Source: Alteromonas sp. ALT199
Lineage (GTDB): Bacteria; Pseudomonadota; Gammaproteobacteria; Enterobacterales; Alteromonadaceae
Reading direction: 5' to 3'
Assembly: GCF_018619335.1 (NCBI RefSeq)
Contig: NZ_JAHHDX010000076.1
Coordinates: 577-64,576 of the forward strand
DNA length: 64,000 nucleotides
Position 1 is the first letter of the stretch, and each line of letters opens with the position of its first letter. Positions 57,478 to 64,000 of this stretch are shown in pieces. Made by a program: the position numbers and the translations under genes. The notes beneath the pieces were generated by a model. It had not been told where the DNA came from and made no database searches. It worked only from the letters and a program-made list of their open reading frames with translations.

Positions 57478-58134
57478 ATGTCTCGTTATTTAGTTTTACT
57501 TACGGTCATGTTATTTACAGGCTGTGCCATAGTTCCAGAAAGTATTGAAGTACCTGAAGGAACGCAATTAGTCAGCTATTCCAAAGCTGTTACGTCAGGT
57601 GCTAATGCTCAAGGCCAAAAAGCGCGGTGGGGCGGTATGATAGTTGGCGTCGAAAACAAGCCGAACAAAACGCTTATTGAACTCGCACACTTTCCTTTGA
57701 ATCATTATGGTAAGCCCTCCACAAATGGCGAAACGGCAGGTCGTTTCAAAGTGCAAATTGATGGCTTTGTAGATCCAATTGTTTTTGAAGAAGGGCGTTC
57801 TGTTACATTTTTAGGCACTCTTTCCACGCCAACTGCTGGCATGGTGGGAGAGCAACCTTATATTTATCCAACGATCATCGCTGAAGACTATCACATGTGG
57901 AGAAAACAAGAGGTTTACGATGTAAACACCTACTTTTTTAACTACCACACCGGCTGGTATTCGCCATTTTACCGCTTTAATGGGCCGTGGATGTATCCTC
58001 ATTTCAATAGAACCCGTGTTATCCGTTATCAAAACGCGCCAAGTAAAGCGAGATTACCATCTCGGAAAACTGGCGCTAGCAACACCAGGACGAAGTCTAC
58101 TGCACAACCTTTGAGAGAAGATAAACAGAAGTAA
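57478..58134 (+). CDS. slp: Slp family outer-membrane lipoprotein
   Basis: 218 residues. Lipobox FTGC at residues 13-16 follows a short hydrophobic signal. The Slp core is visible: ARWGGMIVGVENKPNKTLIE, FPLNHYGKPS, GRFKVQIDGFVDPIVFEEG and YPTIIAEDYHMWRKQ. Slp-type proteins are induced by starvation or acid in E. coli; role unclear. The Arg/Ser-rich tail is longer than usual. It corresponds in position to yeaY in E. coli. Terminator follows. Confidence 0.9.
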   Translation: MSRYLVLLTVMLFTGCAIVPESIEVPEGTQLVSYSKAVTSGANAQGQKARWGGMIVGVENKPNKTLIELAHFPLNHYGKPSTNGETAGRFKVQIDGFVDPIVFEEGRSVTFLGTLSTPTAGMVGEQPYIYPTIIAEDYHMWRKQEVYDVNTYFFNYHTGWYSPFYRFNGPWMYPHFNRTRVIRYQNAPSKARLPSRKTGASNTRTKSTAQPLREDKQK

Positions 58135-58144
58135 GACCATTTAA

Positions 58145-58176
58145 CAAGGCGGCAAATTATTGCCGCCTTGTTTTTT
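58145..58176 (+). terminator. Terminator after slp
   Basis: AAGGCGGCAA/TTGCCGCCTT stem around ATTA, then GTTTTTT. Confidence 0.92.
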
Positions 58177-58229
58177 AGTACAACAAAAAGCGAAAGTGGG
58201 GCGGCAATTGTTTGCCGATAAAGGATGTT

Positions 58230-59069
58230 ATGATTGAAACAGAATTTAATATTGGAACACTACACTTAGCGGCTTTAGATAACGAAGGTGCTGGCAAGGT
58301 CATCATCGGCCTGCATGGGTATCTGGACAATGCGGAAAGCTTGAGGCTTTTGGCGCCTTATTTACAAACACATCGCTTTGTTGCTATTGATCTTGCGGGG
58401 CATGGTCGCTCAAGTCACCGTGCTCAAGGTGCGCATTACAATCAAGCCGATTATCTGCAAGACCTTTATGGCTTAATAGAGTCTCAAGGTTGGGACGATG
58501 TTATTTTACTCGGGCACTCCCTTGGCGGAATATTGGCTAGTCTTTTCGCAGCGTTGTTCCCAGACAAAGTCAGTGCCGTTATTAGCATCGATGCATGTGG
58601 TCCGCTAACTGAAACTGAAGAAACGACTGCATTACAAATGCGAGAGTCCATTGTCAGTCGTCATGCTAAATCGCGTAATAAATTGCGGATTGTCGAGTTA
58701 GAAGATGCTGTTAAAGCAAGATGCAAGATATCTGATATTCCAGAAGAGCACGCTCGCTCAATATTATCAAGAAACTTAACCCAAGATGCAGGCGGTCACT
58801 GTTTTTGGTCAAGCGACCCTAAACTTCGCACAAAATCATCGCTAAGGCTGACAGAAAAGCAGGCAGAATCTCTTATGCGTGCTATTGTATGTCCTGTACT
58901 TTTTATCGGTGCATCTAATAGCTTTAAAAATCTAGAGACGGTCTTTCCACAAAGGAAGGGGTGGTTCTTAAATGCACAATACGAACAATTAGTAGGCGGT
59001 CATCATATTCACATGGAAAATACTGATGATATAGGGCTATTAATTCGCAATTTTGTTGAGCAAATGTAA
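58230..59069 (+). CDS. Alpha/beta-fold hydrolase
   Basis: 279 residues from the ATG at 58230, preceded by AAAGGA; an earlier in-frame TTG (58212) is less likely. Oxyanion HGYLDNAESL, nucleophile Ser in GHSLGG, general-base Asp in the late region and catalytic His in VGGHHIHMEN. No signal peptide, so cytosolic. Substrate unknown. Inserted between slp and fadD, an order that in E. coli has no such gene. Confidence 0.9.
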   Translation: MIETEFNIGTLHLAALDNEGAGKVIIGLHGYLDNAESLRLLAPYLQTHRFVAIDLAGHGRSSHRAQGAHYNQADYLQDLYGLIESQGWDDVILLGHSLGGILASLFAALFPDKVSAVISIDACGPLTETEETTALQMRESIVSRHAKSRNKLRIVELEDAVKARCKISDIPEEHARSILSRNLTQDAGGHCFWSSDPKLRTKSSLRLTEKQAESLMRAIVCPVLFIGASNSFKNLETVFPQRKGWFLNAQYEQLVGGHHIHMENTDDIGLLIRNFVEQM

Positions 59070-59111
59070 ATTGTGCCGTTTATTTTTTTTTACACTTCCT
59101 ATACTATTCGC

Positions 59112-59128
59112 AAGTTATCAGACCAGTT
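59112..59128 (-). promoter_or_regulatory. FadR-like operator upstream of fadD
   Basis: The minus strand reads AACTGGTCTGATAACTT, close to the FadR consensus AACTGGTCNGACCNGTT. It sits 63 bp before the fadD start, just after a TATACT box (59100-59105). Plausible repression of fadD in the absence of fatty acids; FadR itself is not in this window. Confidence 0.5.
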
Positions 59129-59190
59129 ACACGGGCACGCCTTCTAAAGTGCTCATTAAATAGTATAAGAATAAAGTAGAGGAGGTTTTG

Positions 59191-60843
59191 GTGGAAAAAA
59201 CCTGGCTTAAGCATTACGACCCTCGCGTTTCCGCAGAAATTGATGCCGATCGTTACGCATCTGTAGTAGATATTTTCGAGCAGTCGGTTAAGAAATTTAA
59301 AGATAAAGAAGCCTTTATTAACATGGGGCACTCAATTTCGTTTGAAGAGCTAGATACCTTGTCAGCGCAATTTGCTGCTTACTTACAATCTAGCGGACTA
59401 AAGCGCGGCGATGCGGTTGCAATCATGATGCCTAATCTCCTTCAGTACCCTGTAGCCATGTTTGGTGTATTGCGTGCTGGTATGGTTGTAGTGAATGTTA
59501 ACCCTCTTTATACCGCTCGCGAATTAAAGCATCAGTTAAACGATGCCAATGCTAAAGCTATTGTTATTGTTGAGAACTTTGCGTGTACTTTGGAAGAGGT
59601 CATCGCAGATACTAACTTACAAGAAGTCTTTTTGACGGCTTTGGGTGACATGTTACCCGCACCTAAGCGTTGGGTTGTGAATGCGGTTGTTAAGTACGTT
59701 AAAAAGATGGTGCCTTCATTCAATCTACCTGAAACCACTTCATTTATGTCGGCGGTTAAAAAAGGCCAGTCTCTTGAATACAAGCGTCCAAACATAGACA
59801 GTGGCGATTTAGCATTCCTTCAGTACACAGGTGGAACAACTGGTGTATCTAAAGGCGCGATGCTTACTCACCGCAATATGGTTGCAAACTTGGAGCAGGT
59901 TTCAGGTATTTTAGAAACCGTGATTGAAGAAGGTAAAGACTTTGTAGTTACCGCGCTTCCGCTTTACCATATCTTTGCATTACTGGCGAACTGCCTTATG
60001 TTCGTTAAATACGGCTGCCGTAACTTACTTATCACTAATCCGCGTGACATGCCGGCTTTTGTAAACGAACTTAGTAAGTATCCATTTACCATTTTGCCGG
60101 GCGTAAACACTTTGTTTAACGGTCTGCTTAATACGCCTGGATTCAGCGAACTTGATTTCAGCAAGTTTAAGTTTGGTTTAGGCGGTGGTATGGCTGTTCA
60201 GCGCCCTGTTGCAGAAAAATGGGAAAAGGTTACGGGAACAGTACTTCTTGAGGGTTACGGCCTAACAGAATGCTCACCTGTTGTTGCGGTAAACCCACCC
60301 CAGATTGAAGCTTATAAAGGCGCAATCGGTATGCCGGTTCCGTCGACGGATATCAAGCTTCTAGATGATGATGGTAACCCTGTAGAAAAAGGCGAACCTG
60401 GTGAAATATGGGTGAAAGGCCCTCAAGTTATGAAAGGGTATTTAAACCGCCCAGAAGCAACAGAAGAAATCTTGAAAGACGGTTGGTTAGCTACTGGTGA
60501 CATTGCAACGGTAGATGATGAAGGTTACTTCTATATTGTTGACCGTAAAAAGGATATGATCCTAGTTTCAGGTTTCAACGTGTTTCCTAACGAAATTGAA
60601 GAAGTGGCTGCAATGCATGACGATATTGTTGAAGCAGCTGCCGTTGGGGTTCCTCACGAAGTCAGCGGTGAAGTTGTTAAATTATTCGTAGTACGAAATA
60701 ACGACTCACTTACTGAAAAAGACGTTATCGCGCATTGCCGTAATCACTTAACGGGTTACAAAATGCCTAAGCAAGTTGTTTTCAAAGATGACTTACCAAA
60801 AACCAATGTAGGTAAAATACTGCGTCGGGAGCTTCGAGACTAA
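59191..60843 (+). CDS. fadD: Long-chain-fatty-acid CoA ligase
   Basis: 550 residues from a GTG at 59191 that follows AGAGGAGG; a TTG just before would be too close to the ribosome site. Activates fatty acids to acyl-CoA. AMP-binding motif [42 protein letters not shown] and the C-terminal [13 protein letters not shown] (catalytic Lys in the last). N-terminal EKTWLKHYD and [16 protein letters not shown] closely follow E. coli FadD. Monocistronic, with an operator upstream and terminator downstream. Confidence 0.97.
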   Translation: MEKTWLKHYDPRVSAEIDADRYASVVDIFEQSVKKFKDKEAFINMGHSISFEELDTLSAQFAAYLQSSGLKRGDAVAIMMPNLLQYPVAMFGVLRAGMVVVNVNPLYTARELKHQLNDANAKAIVIVENFACTLEEVIADTNLQEVFLTALGDMLPAPKRWVVNAVVKYVKKMVPSFNLPETTSFMSAVKKGQSLEYKRPNIDSGDLAFLQYTGGTTGVSKGAMLTHRNMVANLEQVSGILETVIEEGKDFVVTALPLYHIFALLANCLMFVKYGCRNLLITNPRDMPAFVNELSKYPFTILPGVNTLFNGLLNTPGFSELDFSKFKFGLGGGMAVQRPVAEKWEKVTGTVLLEGYGLTECSPVVAVNPPQIEAYKGAIGMPVPSTDIKLLDDDGNPVEKGEPGEIWVKGPQVMKGYLNRPEATEEILKDGWLATGDIATVDDEGYFYIVDRKKDMILVSGFNVFPNEIEEVAAMHDDIVEAAAVGVPHEVSGEVVKLFVVRNNDSLTEKDVIAHCRNHLTGYKMPKQVVFKDDLPKTNVGKILRRELRD

Positions 60844-60862
60844 TTTCTTTGAAATAGTTTTT

Positions 60863-60888
60863 GAAAGCCGGCGTAAGCCGGCTTTTTT
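60863..60888 (+). terminator. Terminator after fadD
   Basis: AAAGCCGGC-GTAA-GCCGGCTTTTTT, a perfect stem-loop with T run. Confidence 0.95.
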
Positions 60889-60904
60889 ATTACTGTGCAA
60901 AAAT

Positions 60905-62062
60905 ATGCAATATCAATTAATTACAACATTTGAACAACTCGAAAAAGTGTGCGCTGCAGCACAGCGTCAAGAGGCTGTAGCCTTAGACACCGAATTTGTA
61001 AGGACAAGAACCCTTACTCCGCACTTGGGCCTTATTCAGTTATATGATGGCCATCAACTTGTGCTTATCGACCCGCTCGCTATAGACAATATGCGCCCGT
61101 TTATCGAACTTATGGAAAATACCGAAGTAGTAAAGGTATTGCACTCGTGTTCAGAAGATATAGAGGCGTTTCTTACCGCTTTTAATACTGTGCCAACGCC
61201 TGTATTCGATACGCAGTTGGCGGGTAGTATTTTGGACATGGGCCCCTCACTGGGCTACGCAAAACTGGTAGAGCTACTTTGCGATATCAGTTTGGATAAA
61301 GGTGAATCTCGAACTGACTGGATAGCCAGGCCCCTTCGCGAATCGCAGCTTAGCTATGCAGCAAACGATGTATTGTACTTGCTGCCTTGCTACCAACAGC
61401 TTGCCAGCAAAGTGCAAGAAGCGAATAAAGTGCATTGGATTTATCAAGAAATTGCTTTGCTAGTAGATAAAAAGCGGGCTCAAATGCCCGAAGATTTTGC
61501 GTATTTAAGCATTAAGAACAGCTGGCGATTAAACAGCGAACAACTTACGGTTTTGCAGGCGCTAGCTGCATGGCGATTGAATACGGCGCGCAAAAAAGAC
61601 TTGGCGCTAAACTTTGTTTTCAAAGAAGGCCATTTGTTTGAGGCGGCGCAGCGCCTTATTGATAACAAGTCTGGCCTGTCACGCATTAACGGTGTAAATC
61701 ATCAGTCGGTGCGTCGCTATGGCGATACTATTATTACGCTTATTGAAGAAGCAAGAACGAAATATGCGCAGACGCCAGAAAAGCTTAGGTTACCCGTTGT
61801 ACTGCGGCTTATCGATATAGCTAAATACAAGAAAACCCTTGCGGAACTTAAAGCTATCAGCGATAAAATTGCTAAAGATAACAATGTGAATAGCGACGTT
61901 ATTGCGTCTAAAAAACAGCTTAATCAATTGCTGAAATGGTATTGGTTTCCGGTAGATGAGACTCGCGTACAAGGCTTGATACCTGATGTGTTGTCTACGT
62001 GGCGTGAGCCATTATTCCGCCCTCACATAATCCGCCTATTAGGCGATGCACCATCTCAATAA
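60905..62062 (+). CDS. rnd: Ribonuclease D
   Basis: 385 residues. 3'-to-5' exoribonuclease that trims tRNA precursors. DEDD motifs: VALDTEFVRTRT (Asp28, Glu30), LHSCSEDIEAF with the second Asp, and the third motif LSYAANDVLYLL (Tyr and Asp). HRDC domains follow in the C-terminal half (DFAYLSIKNSWRLNSEQLTV). The order fadD-rnd matches E. coli. Confidence 0.95.
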   Translation: MQYQLITTFEQLEKVCAAAQRQEAVALDTEFVRTRTLTPHLGLIQLYDGHQLVLIDPLAIDNMRPFIELMENTEVVKVLHSCSEDIEAFLTAFNTVPTPVFDTQLAGSILDMGPSLGYAKLVELLCDISLDKGESRTDWIARPLRESQLSYAANDVLYLLPCYQQLASKVQEANKVHWIYQEIALLVDKKRAQMPEDFAYLSIKNSWRLNSEQLTVLQALAAWRLNTARKKDLALNFVFKEGHLFEAAQRLIDNKSGLSRINGVNHQSVRRYGDTIITLIEEARTKYAQTPEKLRLPVVLRLIDIAKYKKTLAELKAISDKIAKDNNVNSDVIASKKQLNQLLKWYWFPVDETRVQGLIPDVLSTWREPLFRPHIIRLLGDAPSQ

Positions 62063-62138
62063 TCTTTAACAAAATAACGTGGGCGTGAAAGTTTGAAATT
62101 CTCACGCCAACATCAATTACAAAGCGGGTGAAACGTTT

Positions 62139-62435
62139 ATGTTATGTGCAGTTTATAAAACGCGAAAAAAAGAAGGTATGTTTTTATATGTGCCAAAAAA
62201 AGATCACTTTGAAGACGTGCCAGAGCCGTTGATGGTAAAATTTGGTCGCCCAGAATTGGTGACTATTATTTCTTTAGATAAACGGGAAAAACTGGGAATG
62301 GTCGATAAACAAAAGCTTATCGATGAACTTACTGAAAAAGGTTTTTACCTGCAAATGCCACCTAAAGAAGACAACCTGCTGGAGCAACACCGCGAATCGC
62401 TTGGTTTGTCTAAAACGCCAGATAAAAAGTTTTAA
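62139..62435 (+). CDS. ycgL: YcgL domain protein
   Basis: 98 residues. [20 protein letters not shown] with the phrase [19 protein letters not shown] match the YcgL family (DUF709), a small conserved protein of unknown function in gammaproteobacteria. A member of the ycgL/ycgM/ycgN gene group, here close to a YcgM-like FAH gene. The next ATG lies 6 bp past its stop. Confidence 0.92.
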   Translation: MLCAVYKTRKKEGMFLYVPKKDHFEDVPEPLMVKFGRPELVTIISLDKREKLGMVDKQKLIDELTEKGFYLQMPPKEDNLLEQHRESLGLSKTPDKKF

Positions 62436-62441
62436 AAATTT

Positions 62442-63524
62442 ATGTTATTAAAGGTAATAAATCGTTTAGTTAACCGAGTTACTATCAACAAAAAGTGTAG
62501 TAACCATACATCACTTTTTCAAACGTTAAATATCGCCGTACTTTTATCTATTATTACTTTAAGCTTTTCACTTACTGTTCATGCTGAAAGTCAACCTAAC
62601 GCTCACAAAGAACTAAACGAGGAAGGGTTTAAGCGTTATGTCGCTCAATTGAAAAAGGAAGCGGCTGAAAAAGGCATAGATAAAACTAAGCTAGAGCAGG
62701 CGTTCGCTGATATCACCTTTAGACCCACCGTTGTCAAATCTGATAAAAGTCAGCCAGAGAAAAAGATAACCTTAGATGACTATCTAGCAACGCGAGTACC
62801 TGACTGGAAAGTAAAGCAAGCGGTTGAACAGTACAATGAACATAAGGTATTGCTTGAAGATATTGCTCAACAATACGGGGTTCAGGCTCGCTTCATCGTT
62901 GCGCTGTGGGGTAATGAATCTAATTTTGGTAAAATTCAGGGCAATTTTAGCGTGCTGTCAGCGCTGGCATCGTTGGCGTATGAAGGACGTAGAGAGAAGT
63001 TGTTTAAAGACAATTTTTTTGCGGCACTTAGAATACTCAATGAAGGCCACATCGACGTAGAGGCGTTTAAAGGCTCATGGGCCGGTGCGATGGGGCAAAC
63101 ACAGTTTATGCCCATATCCTTTCTAAATTATGCGGTAGACTACGATGGCGACGGTAGAAAGGACATTTGGGGAACCAAGGCAGACGTATTTGCGTCAATC
63201 GCCAACTATCTATCATCTGAAGGGTGGGATAGTAAAGGAACGTGGGGACGCCAAGTAACACTAACCAAACCGGTACCTTTTTCAGGGTTAGCCAAATCTA
63301 ATATGAAACCGTTGGCATTTTGGCAGGAGAACGGCGTTAAACGTTATAACGGAAGTGAACTCCCTAATGCAAAAATTAGTGCGTCGCTCATTATGCCCGA
63401 TGGTGAGCAAGGTCGAATTTACTTGGTTTATAACAATTTTCACACGCTGATGAAATGGAACCGATCGTCATATTTTGGTGTGTCGGTTGGGTATTTGTCA
63501 GAGCGAATAAAACGAGGTTACTAA
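62442..63524 (+). CDS. MltB-like lytic murein transglycosylase
   Basis: 360 residues. A long N terminus with a signal peptide about residues 26-48 ending VHA-E. The SLT_2 domain holds the catalytic Glu in ALWGNESNFGKIQG, AGAMGQTQFMPISFLNYAVD and DYDGDGRKDIW, then GWDSKGTWGRQV. It cleaves peptidoglycan with 1,6-anhydro formation in the periplasm. It lacks a C-terminal PG-binding extension. Its stop overlaps the next ATG by one base. Confidence 0.93.
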   Translation: MLLKVINRLVNRVTINKKCSNHTSLFQTLNIAVLLSIITLSFSLTVHAESQPNAHKELNEEGFKRYVAQLKKEAAEKGIDKTKLEQAFADITFRPTVVKSDKSQPEKKITLDDYLATRVPDWKVKQAVEQYNEHKVLLEDIAQQYGVQARFIVALWGNESNFGKIQGNFSVLSALASLAYEGRREKLFKDNFFAALRILNEGHIDVEAFKGSWAGAMGQTQFMPISFLNYAVDYDGDGRKDIWGTKADVFASIANYLSSEGWDSKGTWGRQVTLTKPVPFSGLAKSNMKPLAFWQENGVKRYNGSELPNAKISASLIMPDGEQGRIYLVYNNFHTLMKWNRSSYFGVSVGYLSERIKRGY

Positions 63525-64000
63525 TGGCTTATCGTCACATCGATTCTCAAAGTAATGAAATATCACTACCCGTTAGTAAAGTAGTATGTATAGGTAGAAA
63601 CTACCTTGACCACATTCAAGAAATGAATTCTACCGTGTCTGAAGCACCGTTGCTGTTTATGAAGCCAAAGGCAGCGCTGTGTCATATGCATGAGCACCTT
63701 GGCATACCTACTGATAAAGGCGATTGTCACAACGAACTTGAAGTGTCGGTACTGCTTAAGTCACCACTTAAAAATGCCAGTGATGATGAGGTCAAAGACG
63801 CTATTTGGGGTATTGGACTGGGGCTCGATTTGACCCTTCGCGAAGTTCAGGCTGCGCTTAAAAAGCAGGGGCAGCCATGGGAAAGAGCTAAATCTTTTGA
63901 TAACAGTGCACCGCTGTCTGGCTTTGTGCCGCTTAGCAAAGTAAACAATATAGACGACCTGCGTTTCAACTTAACCATAAACGACGAGGTAAGGCAGCAG
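63524..64000 (+). CDS. Fumarylacetoacetate hydrolase family protein, 3' end outside window
   Basis: 159 residues visible from ATG 63524. VVCIGRNYLDHIQEMNS and LFMKPKAALCH, then NELEVSVLLKS, GIGLGLDLTLREVQ and KGQPWERAKSFDNS-like AKSFDNSAPLSGFVP, are the FAH-fold hallmarks with the metal-binding Glu residues. Members like YcgM are acylpyruvate or oxaloacetate hydrolases. Translationally coupled to the transglycosylase gene. Confidence 0.92.
   Translation, partial: MAYRHIDSQSNEISLPVSKVVCIGRNYLDHIQEMNSTVSEAPLLFMKPKAALCHMHEHLGIPTDKGDCHNELEVSVLLKSPLKNASDDEVKDAIWGIGLGLDLTLREVQAALKKQGQPWERAKSFDNSAPLSGFVPLSKVNNIDDLRFNLTINDEVRQQ

Overview
The window looks like a chromosomal segment of a marine gammaproteobacterium, most likely Alteromonas or a close relative. 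The reasons are moderate A+T richness, Alteromonadales-type proteins (DUF2244, spondin_N proteins, a very long DnaX) and Enterobacteria-like gene orders such as dnaX-ybaB-recR-htpG-adk and yoaA-tsaB-slp-fadD-rnd. I saw no rRNA, tRNA, CRISPR array, transposase or phage genes. Most of the window is core chromosome with short accessory patches.

Layout. 1-1.9 kb: the 3' end of a Cys-rich RiPP precursor with repeated EGKCG motifs, then a DUF692 (MNIO) enzyme and a DUF2063 partner; this matches the HvfABC copper-binding 'oxazolin' type of pathway. 2.2-11.4 kb: a 40-residue membrane peptide, apt, dnaX (with a very long linker and a possible late frameshift site), ybaB, an anchored propeller-like protein, recR, htpG (with a heat-shock-like promoter) and adk. 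11.5-12.9 kb: a MAPEG protein, then a small bacteriocin-like gene plus candidate immunity gene, preceded by eight copies of an 8-bp tandem repeat. 12.9-24.8 kb: a TonB-dependent receptor broken by one in-frame stop, a short signal peptidase I, an M16 peptidase, a chemoreceptor, an FNT channel, and a LysR regulator divergent from an 81-residue orphan.

25.3-32.8 kb is a complete minus-strand histidine operon (hisGDCBHAFI) with a promoter, a five-His leader peptide and an attenuator. hisG carries what looks like a one-base deletion. 32.9-34.8 kb holds a small hypothetical gene, an orphan ParA and a SYLF lipoprotein. 35-47.4 kb is the least ordinary block. It has a TIGR04283-like glycosyltransferase facing an operon of outer-membrane protein, CesA-like GT2, GT-C mannosyltransferase-like protein, a fused flavin reductase/NosR-like iron-sulfur membrane protein, a DPM1-like GT2 and a DUF2064 protein. 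Two spondin_N proteins and a two-component system follow. Together these suggest an envelope glycoconjugate and redox system under two-component control, but the function is not established.

47.5-53.9 kb carries small conserved proteins, a TauE/SafE permease, a GH13 amylase, a four-EF-hand protein next to a PAP2 phosphatase remnant, and a CDF transporter followed by a perfect 30-bp palindrome. 54-64 kb is the conserved yoaA-tsaB-slp-(hydrolase)-fadD-rnd-ycgL-lytic transglycosylase-FAH block, with a FadR-like operator before fadD. The two disrupted genes (TonB receptor and hisG) may be real mutations or sequencing errors.
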